Origin: Spirochaetales bacterium Spiro_02
Lineage (GTDB): Bacteria; Spirochaetota; Spirochaetia; Sphaerochaetales; Sphaerochaetaceae
Assembly: GCA_001604275.1 (NCBI GenBank)
Contig: LVBD01000069.1
Location: 1-64,000 of the forward strand
Length of the DNA: 64,000 nt
Reading direction: 5' to 3'
Shown here: positions 43,966 to 52,645 of the stretch, piece by piece
How the letters are laid out: each line of letters starts with the position of its first letter
Position numbering within the stretch: the first letter of the stretch is position 1
Notes under the pieces: model-generated
Database searches by the model: none
Seen by the model: only the letters and a program-made list of their open reading frames with translations
What the model was told of the DNA's origin: nothing
Position numbers and translations under genes: made by a program

Positions 43966-45711
43966 TCAATGCTTGTAGACCTTCCGTTCCTGATACGAGG
44001 TATGCAGCAGATGATGCGCTTTCTCGCTCAACGGAGCTCCGAGATACTCGGCGTAGATCTTCTGAATCGACGGATTCTGATAGGAACAGCGGAACTCGCT
44101 CTCGCGGTCGTCTTCGTACAGACCGGCAATGCGCTTGGAGCGCACATCATCGGTGCTTGCGTACGGCTGTCCGCCACCGGAAATGCATCCGCCGCGGCAT
44201 GCCATGACTTCGATGAACTCATACGGAGGTTCCGCCCCCGCATCCCTTGCGGCGCGGATCTCCTCCATCAGGCTCTTGACGTTCGCCATGCCGTGAGCCA
44301 CAGCGACACGGACCTTCCTGCCATCGACATCGACAATACCCTTCCTGATGCCATCCATGCCGCGGACGGCATCGATCTCGACATTCTTCAGATCCTTGCC
44401 GGTGATCGAATGATAGGCGGTCCTCAGCGCCGCTTCCATGACCCCTCCGGTGTTGCCGAAAATCGTACCGGCGCCGGCGTATTCTCCGATCGGACTGTCG
44501 GCAGGTTCACCGGGCAGATCGACAAAATCGACACCGGCCGACTTGATCAATCGGGCAAGTTCCCTGGTTGTGAGCACCAGATCGACATCGTTGAACCCTG
44601 AGGCCTGCATGTTGTCGTCGCGGGAAATCTCGAACTTTTTCGCGGTACAGGGCATGATCGCAACCGAATAGATCTTCGCAGGATCGATACCCGCGGTCTC
44701 GGCATAGTAGGTCTTGGTCATCGCCCCCTGCATCATCATCGGGGACTTCGCGGTAGAGAAGTTGGGGATCATATCCGGATAGTACTTCTCCATATAGTCC
44801 GTCCAAGCCGGGCAGCAACTGGTGATCTGCGGCAACACGCTGTCCTTCTTGGAAAGACGCTCCACGAGTTCGGTCCCTTCCTCCATGATCGTCAGATCGG
44901 CGGAGAAGTTGGTATCGAACACCTTGTCCGCGCCCAGACGGCGAAGCGCCGCATAGATCTTGCCGGTAGTGATCGTTCCCGCCGGCAGATTGAACGATTC
45001 GCCCAATGCCACACGGACAGCCGGAGCTATCTGTACCACCACGTGCTTATCCGGGTCGGCAACCGCTTTACGGAACGATTCGGTCTCGTCCCGTTCGAAA
45101 ATCGCACCGACCGGACAGTGGGCGGCGCACTGACCGCACTTGATGCACGGACTGTCATCCAGCTTGAGCATCGCGGCAGGAGCCATCACGGTATTGTCGC
45201 CGCGACCGATGAACTCAAGGGCGAACACACCCTGCATGTCCTGGCAGACCTGCACGCACCGACCGCACTTGATGCACTTGGTGGGATCAAGAACGATCGA
45301 ACAGGTGGACGTATCGCGGGACAGTTTCTTGACGCGAACTTCATACGGCTGCTCCCTGATTCCGAACTCGGCGGCAAGGCGCTGAAGTTCGCACATTCCG
45401 TTCCTTCCGCACGTCAGGCAGGTGGACGGATGGGTGCTGAGCATCAGTTCGAGAATCGTCTTACGAACCTTGAACAGCTCTTCGTCGTTGGTGATGAAGC
45501 TCTGCCCTTCACCGACGGGAGTCGCGCAGGCGCGGACGATCTTGGCGGACCCTTCCTGCTTGACGACACACAGTCCGCAGGAAGCCCAAGGCTTCAGGTC
45601 CGGGTGGTAGCACAAGGTGGGGATCGTCACGTTCGCCTTCTTAGCGGCATAGAGAACGGTCGACCCCTCTTCAACCTCGACGGGGATTCCATTTATCTTT
45701 ACATGTACCAT
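43966..45711 (-). CDS. hydA: NADH-type [FeFe]-hydrogenase catalytic subunit
   Basis: 581 residues. An N-terminal 2Fe-2S domain (Cys about 34-62), His-Cys 4Fe-4S region (about 95-110), two 4Fe-4S motifs (CIKCGRCVQVC and CIKCGQCAAHC) and an H-cluster domain with intact TSCCPAW, MPCTAKKFE and EVMACRGGCISGGG. With HydB and the NuoE-like subunit it forms a trimeric enzyme of the electron-bifurcating type that makes H2 from NADH and reduced ferredoxin; bifurcation is inferred from subunit make-up. The ATG at 45711 gives the usual MVHVKINGIPV. A TTG two codons upstream has better Shine-Dalgarno spacing. Confidence 0.95.
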   Translation of the reverse strand: MVHVKINGIPVEVEEGSTVLYAAKKANVTIPTLCYHPDLKPWASCGLCVVKQEGSAKIVRACATPVGEGQSFITNDEELFKVRKTILELMLSTHPSTCLTCGRNGMCELQRLAAEFGIREQPYEVRVKKLSRDTSTCSIVLDPTKCIKCGRCVQVCQDMQGVFALEFIGRGDNTVMAPAAMLKLDDSPCIKCGQCAAHCPVGAIFERDETESFRKAVADPDKHVVVQIAPAVRVALGESFNLPAGTITTGKIYAALRRLGADKVFDTNFSADLTIMEEGTELVERLSKKDSVLPQITSCCPAWTDYMEKYYPDMIPNFSTAKSPMMMQGAMTKTYYAETAGIDPAKIYSVAIMPCTAKKFEISRDDNMQASGFNDVDLVLTTRELARLIKSAGVDFVDLPGEPADSPIGEYAGAGTIFGNTGGVMEAALRTAYHSITGKDLKNVEIDAVRGMDGIRKGIVDVDGRKVRVAVAHGMANVKSLMEEIRAARDAGAEPPYEFIEVMACRGGCISGGGQPYASTDDVRSKRIAGLYEDDRESEFRCSYQNPSIQKIYAEYLGAPLSEKAHHLLHTSYQERKVYKH

Positions 45712-45739
45712 ACTCAATTGATTCCTCCTCAGCCTGGTC

Positions 45740-47527
45740 CTAGTGGATTTCGACGGCTCCGAACTTACAGGTCTCCTTACAGACACCACACTTGATACAC
45801 ACAGCGGGGTTGATCGTATGTGGCTGCTTCTTTTCCCCAGTGATCGCGCCGACCGGACACTTGCGGGCGCAGGCCGTACAACCGATGCACTTGGCGGGGT
45901 TGATTTCGAACGAAATCAATTTCTTGCATTTACCAGAGGGACATTTCTTGTCCACGATGTGGGCCATGTACTCTTCCGGGAAATACTTCAGCGTAGACAG
46001 CACCGGGTTCGGAGACGTCTGCCCCAGAGCACAGAGGGAACCTTTCTTCATCGCAAGGCCGATCTCATTGATCCGATCGATGTCCTCCAGCGTGCCGCTT
46101 CCCCTAGTGATCTTCTCCAGGATATTGCATAGCGAGCGACCGCCGATCCGACACGGAGCGCACTTGCCGCAGGATTCGTCGACAGTAAAGTTCAGATAGA
46201 ACTTGGCGACGTCCACGATGCAGTCGTCTTCGTCCATGACGATCATGCCGCCGCTGCCCATCATCGACCCGATCCGCTGCAACGAAGCGTAGTCGATCGG
46301 AGTGTCGAGATCCCGTTCGGTGATCACGCCGCCCGACGGACCGCCGGTCTGCACAGCCTTGAACTTCTTGCCATGGGCGATGCCGCCGCCGATATCGAAG
46401 ACGATCTCGCGCAGCGTGGTACCCATCGGCACTTCGACCAGACCGGAGTTGCACACCTTGCCTGTCAGAGCGAAGACTTTGGTTCCCTTGCTGTCAGCGG
46501 TACCGATCTGGGAGAACCACTTGCCTCCCTTGGTGATGATCACCGGGACGTTCGCCCAGGTCTCGACGTTGTTGATGACCGTCGGCTTGCCCCACAGTCC
46601 CTTGACTGCCGGGAACGGCGGGCGTGGGGTCGGCATGCCCCGATGTCCTTCGATGGACTGCAGCAGCGCCGTCTCTTCTCCGCAGACGAACGCACCGGCT
46701 CCGAGACGGATCTCGATGTCGAAATCGAAGCCGCTTCCCAGGATATCCTTGCCAAGCAGCCCGTATTCGCGAGCTTGCTTCATGGCGACCTCAAGACGAT
46801 GGATCGCCAGCGGATATTCGGCGCGGATGTAGATGTAGCCCTGGTGGGCGCCGATCGTATAGCCGCAGATCGTCATCGCCTCCAGCACGGAATGCGGGTC
46901 GCCTTCCAGCGTGGAGCGGTCCATATACGCACCCGGATCGCCTTCGTCGGCGTTACAGACGACATACTTCACGTCGCCCTCCGCCTGCTTGGTGAAGTTC
47001 CATTTCATCCATGTGGGGAAGCCCGCCCCGCCACGGCCGCGAAGCCCGGCGGTCTTCATTTCTTCGATGACATCGTCCGGCGTCATTTCGAACAGGACTT
47101 TCTCCAGCGCTTCATACCCTTCGCGGGCGATATATTCGTCGATGTTCTCGGGATCGATGAAACCGCAGTTCCGTAAGACGATACGAAATTGCTTCTGGTA
47201 GAACTTGATGTCCTCGACCTGGGCATGTTTCGCGCTCTTTTCCTTATCATAGAGCAGGCGCTTGACTTCACGTCCCTTGACAATATGCTCTGCGACGAGT
47301 TCTTTCGCATCCTCAGGCTTGACCTGCACGTAGAAGGAATCTTCAGGAAGGATCTTGACGATCGGCCCCTGCTCACAAAAGCCGAAACAGCCGGTCTTTA
47401 CGATCTGCACTTCATCCGCGACCCCCTGGGCCTCGCACTCAGCGATAAGATTTTTGAAGATCTGGTCGGCGCGGCTCGATTCACAACCGGTTCCGCCGCA
47501 GACCAGGATATAGTTTCTGAACGCCAT
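45740..47527 (-). CDS. hydB: NADH-dependent hydrogenase subunit, NuoF-like
   Basis: 595 residues: a thioredoxin-like 2Fe-2S domain (1-100), a NuoF core with Gly-rich FMN/NADH sites (GLRGRGGAGFPTWMKW and ADEGDPGAYMDR), an SLBB region, CGKCAPCRIGGRSL for a 4Fe-4S cluster, and a C-terminal ferredoxin domain with CIGCTACARKC and CIKCGVCKETC. It takes electrons from NADH and passes them to HydA. Stop and start overlap with the upstream gene (TAATG). Confidence 0.94.
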   Translation of the reverse strand: MAFRNYILVCGGTGCESSRADQIFKNLIAECEAQGVADEVQIVKTGCFGFCEQGPIVKILPEDSFYVQVKPEDAKELVAEHIVKGREVKRLLYDKEKSAKHAQVEDIKFYQKQFRIVLRNCGFIDPENIDEYIAREGYEALEKVLFEMTPDDVIEEMKTAGLRGRGGAGFPTWMKWNFTKQAEGDVKYVVCNADEGDPGAYMDRSTLEGDPHSVLEAMTICGYTIGAHQGYIYIRAEYPLAIHRLEVAMKQAREYGLLGKDILGSGFDFDIEIRLGAGAFVCGEETALLQSIEGHRGMPTPRPPFPAVKGLWGKPTVINNVETWANVPVIITKGGKWFSQIGTADSKGTKVFALTGKVCNSGLVEVPMGTTLREIVFDIGGGIAHGKKFKAVQTGGPSGGVITERDLDTPIDYASLQRIGSMMGSGGMIVMDEDDCIVDVAKFYLNFTVDESCGKCAPCRIGGRSLCNILEKITRGSGTLEDIDRINEIGLAMKKGSLCALGQTSPNPVLSTLKYFPEEYMAHIVDKKCPSGKCKKLISFEINPAKCIGCTACARKCPVGAITGEKKQPHTINPAVCIKCGVCKETCKFGAVEIH

Positions 47528-47928
47528 TATCTGCCCCCGTTCTTGATGATGTCAGCGGAAGGCCGGTCATAGACATGGTCGGCCACAAGCTTCTTGTCGA
47601 TGATATGCTGGACGACGATCTTGCGGACCGTATCCGCATCGACCTTCCCATAGATGGTGTCGGGCATTCCGGGAACCAACACTTCCACAGTCGGCTCCAC
47701 ATAACACAGCCCCATGCATCCGGTCTGCGTGACGGCGACGTTGGTGATCTTGTGTTCATCGAGCACCTTGAGGAACGTGTCCAGCACCACTTTCGCCCCG
47801 GCGGCTATTCCGCAGGTCCCCATTCCGATGATAACCTGGCAGTCCTTGCCATTGATATCACGCTTATTCAATTCGTTCTGTTTCTTCTCTCTCAGTTTCC
47901 TGAGATCCTCAACCGTCATCTTCGCCAT
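47527..47928 (-). CDS. 2Fe-2S thioredoxin-fold ferredoxin-like hydrogenase subunit
   Basis: 133 residues: a basic coiled N-terminus (1-27) and a thioredoxin-like 2Fe-2S domain with cysteines in GMGTCGIAAG and QTGCMGLCYVEP. Proteins of this kind accompany HydA and HydB in many anaerobes. Probably an accessory electron carrier. Confidence 0.88.
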   Translation of the reverse strand: MAKMTVEDLRKLREKKQNELNKRDINGKDCQVIIGMGTCGIAAGAKVVLDTFLKVLDEHKITNVAVTQTGCMGLCYVEPTVEVLVPGMPDTIYGKVDADTVRKIVVQHIIDKKLVADHVYDRPSADIIKNGGR

Positions 47929-47961
47929 TGTATCCTCGCCTCCTCAGGCATGTACTTCTGT

Positions 47962-48546
47962 TCATCGTATTTCGGGATCGTGCGAGATCCGAATCGCATC
48001 AAGATCGTCCTCCTGCGACCGCAGATACTGCTCGAGCAGCACCAGCGACCCGCTGGAACGAAGATCTCCGAGGGCATCAAGCAACAGGGAACGACGTACC
48101 TCCCACTTTCCGCTTCCAAGTGAAGTGGAAAGGCTCCGCTTCGCTACGATCTCGCAGGAAGCCGGATAGCTGAACACCGCCACCAGCGTGGATGGAAGAT
48201 CTCCGAACGGCGGGGTGTCGACATGCATCATATCGAACCCGAAACGCACCGTCGTTCCCTTCCCTTCGGCGGATGTGAGGGAGAACTCTCCTCCAGTTTC
48301 ATCCACCGTCTGCTTGAGAAACGGAATGCCGAGCCCGACCTTCCGCTTCGCATGCTTGATCCCGTCCGTATAGAACGGATCCTGCGCCTTGGCTTGCGTT
48401 TCCTCGCTCATGCCCTTGCCGTCGTCGGCTACCGTGAAACGGATCATCCTGCGGTCCTCCTCTATGAGGATCGAGACCGTCCCGCTATCCGCCTCCAGGG
48501 AGTTCTGGACGATGTCCAACAGGAAGTCGCACAGGAAAACATGCAT
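47962..48546 (-). CDS. HATPase-domain protein in the hydrogenase operon
   Basis: 194 residues. The GHKL ATPase domain (about 1-110) has VQNSLEA (N box), VADDGKGM (G1) and KVGLGIPFLKQ (G2), and no histidine-kinase phosphoacceptor domain. A C-terminal extension (about 115-194) is unassigned. Such ATPases commonly lie between nuoE-like and hydB-like genes, with unknown role. The ATG at 48546 follows AGGTGGG. Confidence 0.82.
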   Translation of the reverse strand: MHVFLCDFLLDIVQNSLEADSGTVSILIEEDRRMIRFTVADDGKGMSEETQAKAQDPFYTDGIKHAKRKVGLGIPFLKQTVDETGGEFSLTSAEGKGTTVRFGFDMMHVDTPPFGDLPSTLVAVFSYPASCEIVAKRSLSTSLGSGKWEVRRSLLLDALGDLRSSGSLVLLEQYLRSQEDDLDAIRISHDPEIR

Positions 48547-48577
48547 GCCGCGTCCCACCTACGCTTTCGCGTACACC

Positions 48578-49051
48578 CTAGTTGAACTTATCGATGATCC
48601 CAGGGACCTGATCCTTGGTAACCTTTCCGAACACCTCGCCGCTCACCGTCATGACTGGGGCGAGACCGCAGCAACCGATGCAGCGGACGGCCTCGAGCGA
48701 GAACTTCCCGTCATCGGTGACCGCGCCGACATCCAGACCCAAATGCTTGTGCAACGCTTCGATGATGGCGTCGCCGCCTTTCAGATAGCAGGCGGTTCCA
48801 AGGCAGACCTGGATATTGTGCTCACCAGGCTTGGTAAGCTTGAAGAAATGATAGAACGTGACGACACCCCAGATCTTCGCAAGGGGGACATCGAGCAGTT
48901 CCGACACCTTGTCCGCCGCTTCGCGGGGAATGTATCCGAACTCTTCCTGTACCTTGTGGAGTATCATGATGAGATTGCCCTGCTTCTCCTTCCATTCACT
49001 GATGTATGCCATCAACTCAGGGGAGAACTCGACTTCATTTTGTACAGACAT
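48578..49051 (-). CDS. NuoE-like 2Fe-2S subunit of the hydrogenase
   Basis: 157 residues, NuoE/24-kDa fold. 2Fe-2S ligands are in CLGTACYLKGG and RCIGCCGLAP. An N-terminal helical region with GYIPREAADKVSELL precedes the domain. First gene of the operon nuoE-HATPase-2Fe2S-hydB-hydA; GGAGG lies 4 nt before the ATG at 49051. Confidence 0.92.
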   Translation of the reverse strand: MSVQNEVEFSPELMAYISEWKEKQGNLIMILHKVQEEFGYIPREAADKVSELLDVPLAKIWGVVTFYHFFKLTKPGEHNIQVCLGTACYLKGGDAIIEALHKHLGLDVGAVTDDGKFSLEAVRCIGCCGLAPVMTVSGEVFGKVTKDQVPGIIDKFN

Positions 49052-49382
49052 GGAACCTCCAAATTCCAGAAATTTCACACCAGACCATAGTATCGCAATT
49101 TTATAGAAAAGTACACACTATTTACTGCTTGCAAAAGAGATAAAACCGTAATACGAGATATTATTCATCAACTATATTCCGCAATATGACAAGTTTATGT
49201 TACAGCAATCACAACAACTATCGGAACAGTGTCATCAGAACATAAAACCACTTCATCATCCAAGACATACGGGATACTATATGTCATTGAAAGAACATTC
49301 CGGGAATAAACTTCTCATATATGAGGGCATCCGCACAGGTGGCAAGATCATGGGAAACCGGCGAAAACCAACGGCCACGGCG

Positions 49383-49400
49383 TGTGCACGTTGATGCACA
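49383..49400. promoter_or_regulatory. 18-bp palindrome in the hyd-rex intergenic region
   Basis: TGTGCA-N6-TGCACA, both arms exact, a Crp/Fnr-like geometry. It lies about 100 bp upstream of the rex promoter. Confidence 0.4.
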
Positions 49401-49498
49401 TATGTTGTGAAATATCTCAGCTTTCGGCGGATCATGGCAAATAACATACAACAAAATCTGTTATTTGCATGATTTATCTCAGAGTGAAGCAAAACTTA

Positions 49499-49527
49499 TT
49501 GCACGTCATGCTCAAGTGATGTATCAT
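49499..49527 (+). promoter_or_regulatory. Promoter of rex
   Basis: TTGCAC (49499-49504), 17-bp spacer, TATCAT (49522-49527). Transcription would start about 20 nt before the rex ATG, leaving room for AAGGAG. Confidence 0.62.
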
Positions 49528-49552
49528 TCTTCACATAAACAAGGAGTTTGCC

Positions 49553-50191
49553 ATGAACAGTGACATGCTGATCCGTATCACACGATATTTCCGAGCGCTC
49601 AATCGTCTAAAATCGGTCGGGCTGGAAAAAGTTTTCGCCCACAACCTCGCGGACGCGGCGGGTGTCTCCGCGGCGGTAGTCCGAAAGGATTTCTCGCAGC
49701 TTGAGATCCATGGGCAGAAGCGCGGCGGCTATGAGATCGGAGAACTCGTGACCCGTCTGGGGGAAATCCTCGGCAAGGGGGATCCGCAGAACACCATCAT
49801 CGTCGGGTGCGGGCGAATCGGCAAGGCGTTGATGCATTACAACGGGTTCGAGCCGGACGGGATCAAGATCGTCGCGGGATTCGATTCCGATCCGCTGGTC
49901 TACAGCGATGCCTCATACCCCGTGCCCGTCTATTCCATCAGCAGGATCGAGGAGGTTGTCCACGCCATGGATGTCAAGGTCGGCATCATCACCGTGCCGG
50001 AATCGGCGGCCGCAGACAGCTATGAACGGTTGCTGGACGCAGGCGTGATGGGCATCCTCAATTTCAGCCCGGTAACGCTCAAGCCTCAGATTCAGCCGGA
50101 CGGCACGGTTCCCGTAGTGCACAACATCAACATCGCGCTGGAACTTGAGCAAATCTTCTACGAACTGAAATTCCCTCGCAAACAAGAATAA
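49553..50191 (+). CDS. rex: Redox-sensing transcriptional repressor Rex
   Basis: 212 residues. An N-terminal winged helix (about 1-80; VVRKDFSQLEIHGQKRGGYE is the Rex recognition region) and a Rossmann NAD(H)-binding domain (IIVGCGRIGKAL, about 85-195), ending in the domain-swapped helix IALELEQIFYELKF. Rex releases DNA when NADH rises, so control of the divergent NADH-hydrogenase operon is expected. AAGGAG lies 7 nt before the ATG. Confidence 0.95.
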   Translation: MNSDMLIRITRYFRALNRLKSVGLEKVFAHNLADAAGVSAAVVRKDFSQLEIHGQKRGGYEIGELVTRLGEILGKGDPQNTIIVGCGRIGKALMHYNGFEPDGIKIVAGFDSDPLVYSDASYPVPVYSISRIEEVVHAMDVKVGIITVPESAAADSYERLLDAGVMGILNFSPVTLKPQIQPDGTVPVVHNINIALELEQIFYELKFPRKQE

Positions 50192-50331
50192 GGGTCATTG
50201 CAGGGTCATTGCAGGGTCATTGCGGTATGTACGGCAGAGGTGCGATAAACGCCCCTGCATGTGCCTCGTATGCGTCCTGCACGCCCCTGCCGCCCCTGCA
50301 CGCCAATGCAATAACCCTACACGTACCCTCA
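50191..50331. repeat. Stop-codon-abutting repeat cluster between rex and thrC
   Basis: AGGGTCATTGC occurs three times head-to-tail with an exact 11-bp period (50191-50223), its first A being the last base of the rex stop. Facing it, the strand that follows the thrC stop reads TGAGGGT, six bases, AGGGTTATTGC (50331-50307), so the region has an inverted-repeat frame. The centre carries several CCCCTGC units. It may act as a transcription end in both directions. Confidence 0.8.
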
Positions 50332-51417
50332 CTTTTCACTTTTTAGTCCGGCGCCGCACAGCGATATGAGCGAATCTCCTTCCAATACATGCGACATCGT
50401 ATACGAAATGTACGCCGCATAGGTCGCGGCGGTAGTATGCTCCACGAAGAACCCGCGACGGGAAAGTAGGTTCCGCGCAGGCAGAATACCGTCTTCCGGT
50501 GCAAGAATCACTTCTTGCCCACCCGGGTAGCTTCCAGTCAGAATCTCCGCGGCGCGCATCGGACGACCGATAGCGATACCCTCGGCATAGGTAGGCTCAG
50601 GAACGATTTTTCGAGCATTCTCACCGACAGATCCGAACAGTGGAGCACAACGCTCGCTCTGCACCAAAAACAGCTTCGGAAGACGATCGATGCAACCGCT
50701 GTGGAACAACTCCATCAACGCAAGCCGGCAACCGAGGAACAACGTTCCGTTTCCTACAGGAATGAACAAGTTGTCGGGGATACGACCGAGTTGCTCGAAG
50801 ACCTCGTAGACGAACGTCTTCGTCCCCTGGTAGAACAATGGATTGTACACATGGTTCGCATAGTAGATGCCTTCGTCGGCGGCCTTTGCGCGACATGCGT
50901 CGGCTGTCTCGTCGCGAGTGCCGTCGAAAACAGTCACAGTCGCCCCATGCGACTCGATCATCTTGATCTTCTTGGGCGATGTACCCTTCGGCACATAGAT
51001 TTCACAGGAGATTCCCGCCCTAGCGCAATATGCCGCCACGGAATTTCCGGCATTGCCGCTGCTATCCTGCAGCACCTTGTCGACACCGATATTCCGACAA
51101 TGCCAGACAAGAAGCGAAGCCCCACGGTCCTTGAACGAAAGCGTCGGCATCGCATAGTCGAGCTTTACGAACAGATGCTCGTCGAACGGTATCGTCGCAG
51201 TCGCCCCCTCGCCAAGCGTCACATCCCGCCAGCTATTCCCCTCGAGCGGCAGAAAAGCCCGATAACGATACAGATCGAAACGGGAACCGTCGATCAAGGA
51301 ACGATTGAACGCGGGGGGAACATAGGCAAGACGGAACAAGCCGCCGCATGAACAGCGGTACTCCCTGGTATCAAGCGGATACTCCTTGCCACAGGAGACG
51401 CAGATGAAATGAGCCAT
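50329..51417 (-). CDS. thrC: Threonine synthase-like PLP enzyme
   Basis: 362 residues. An N-terminal zinc-ribbon-like part (CVSCGKEY and CSCGG), the PLP lysine in LSFKDRGA, the phosphate-binding SSGNAGNS, and GNGTLFLG match the short threonine synthase class, which converts O-phosphohomoserine to threonine. A related PLP ammonia-lyase or cysteate-type function cannot be excluded. The ATG at 51417 has GGAGG 6 nt upstream. Confidence 0.87.
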   Translation of the reverse strand: MAHFICVSCGKEYPLDTREYRCSCGGLFRLAYVPPAFNRSLIDGSRFDLYRYRAFLPLEGNSWRDVTLGEGATATIPFDEHLFVKLDYAMPTLSFKDRGASLLVWHCRNIGVDKVLQDSSGNAGNSVAAYCARAGISCEIYVPKGTSPKKIKMIESHGATVTVFDGTRDETADACRAKAADEGIYYANHVYNPLFYQGTKTFVYEVFEQLGRIPDNLFIPVGNGTLFLGCRLALMELFHSGCIDRLPKLFLVQSERCAPLFGSVGENARKIVPEPTYAEGIAIGRPMRAAEILTGSYPGGQEVILAPEDGILPARNLLSRRGFFVEHTTAATYAAYISYTMSHVLEGDSLISLCGAGLKSEK

Positions 51418-51539
51418 GATGGACCTCCGGGAAAATTGAGTCGGACGACTTCCGCTCGAAAAGGCCGCCACTGTTCGCAGTCGTCAAAAACAAACGTATT
51501 CTCCATCCGATGCCACCATACGTCAAGTCCCGGTCCAGA

Positions 51540-52583
51540 TCATTTTCTGATCAACCGGACCCACACGGGAAAATGATCGCTGACTCCGGTATGCGTACCG
51601 ATGTTCCAGCCGTACGGAGTTCCATCCGGAGAACACTGCATCGGCACGACGGCGACATCGAAGGAATCGAATTCCCAACCCGTACCATCGAACAGCGAAC
51701 CGGTGCAGAGAATCTGATCATATCGATGCCATCCACCGACGAACCAGCAAGAACCGGAACGGGAAAAATGCAGCCGGTCGTCCAGCCAGGGACAATACAA
51801 CAGCTCTGGATCCGCCATGACGTCGGAGCCGTCCCCGCTGACTACCAACGAGCCATGCAATCGGAACTCGACGGCTCGCGGATGCGTCGCCTCCACAATC
51901 GCCGTCTGAGACCCGCCGCCGGACGCAGCCGAGCCATCAGGCCCCTCGTTGAAATCGCCGGCGACGAGCACGACCGCAGAACCTTCGGCGGTATGCCGCT
52001 CTCGGAGAATCGTACGGATCGTCCGGGAAAGAAGGATTCTCCGCGCCTCGGTCTCCGATTCCCCGTCCTTGCGCGATTTGCCGTGGACCGCAAGCAATAC
52101 GACCGATCCCGAAGACGTGGATATCTCGCATTCAAGGACCGGACGGCAATCCGGCACGGCATGCACCTGCGCCGTGACGATCGGCAACCGGGAAATGACG
52201 CCGATCTGGATGGGGCTGCCGCATTGAGCGGTGGATGCATACCAGCGGTATCCCAGCCGTGCAAGTTTCATGGACAGGAGATCGCACAGCACCCGTTCGT
52301 TCTCGATCTCCTGCAGAACGATGACATGCGGCAAAGGGACATGTCCATCAGTCAGGACGGAAAGACACTGTTTGAGCCGGGCGCGATACGCCGACTCGGT
52401 CCATCCCGAGGCAGGAAGATATTCCTCGTACTCTGTCCCGTCCACCACCCCGTCCATCAGATTCTGGACGTTCCACGTCATGACGACCAGCTCGTCGACA
52501 TCCGCCCCGTCTTCGGCAAGCGGACACCCTCCTAGAAGAACCAGCAAGAAAAGCATGGCCACGACCAAAAAATATCGTCGCAT
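51540..52583 (-). CDS. Endonuclease/exonuclease/phosphatase-fold lipoprotein
   Basis: 347 residues. The lipobox is VLLGGC. The EEP fold is marked by MTWNVQN, VLQEIEN, VAGDFNEG and the C-terminal GVSDHFPVW, which carry the expected Asn, Glu, Asp-x-Asn and Asp-His residues. The substrate could be nucleic acid, a phosphoinositide-like lipid or another phosphodiester; it acts outside the cytoplasm. GGAGG precedes the ATG. Confidence 0.82.
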   Translation of the reverse strand: MRRYFLVVAMLFLLVLLGGCPLAEDGADVDELVVMTWNVQNLMDGVVDGTEYEEYLPASGWTESAYRARLKQCLSVLTDGHVPLPHVIVLQEIENERVLCDLLSMKLARLGYRWYASTAQCGSPIQIGVISRLPIVTAQVHAVPDCRPVLECEISTSSGSVVLLAVHGKSRKDGESETEARRILLSRTIRTILRERHTAEGSAVVLVAGDFNEGPDGSAASGGGSQTAIVEATHPRAVEFRLHGSLVVSGDGSDVMADPELLYCPWLDDRLHFSRSGSCWFVGGWHRYDQILCTGSLFDGTGWEFDSFDVAVVPMQCSPDGTPYGWNIGTHTGVSDHFPVWVRLIRK

Positions 52584-52645
52584 CGGATCCTCCGCCTGTG
52601 CTATATCGTGACAGCCCCGCGGTGATTCAAGACGAAAGAAACAGC

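Larger units (their letters stand above)
49052..49552. promoter_or_regulatory. AT-rich divergent regulatory region between the hydrogenase operon and rex
   Basis: About 500 bp with no convincing gene. It should hold the promoters of both the hydrogenase operon and rex. A possible Rex-like site (ATGTTAC-AGCA-ATCACAA, 49197-49214) matches the clostridial Rex pattern in 10 of 14 half-site positions, and a palindrome lies at 49383-49400. A 37-codon plus frame (49281-49394) has no Shine-Dalgarno and is not called. Confidence 0.55.

Noticed and set aside
49197-49394. A possible small protein in the hyd-rex intergenic region
   Set aside because: No Shine-Dalgarno, no recognisable domain, AT-rich surroundings; better explained as regulatory DNA.
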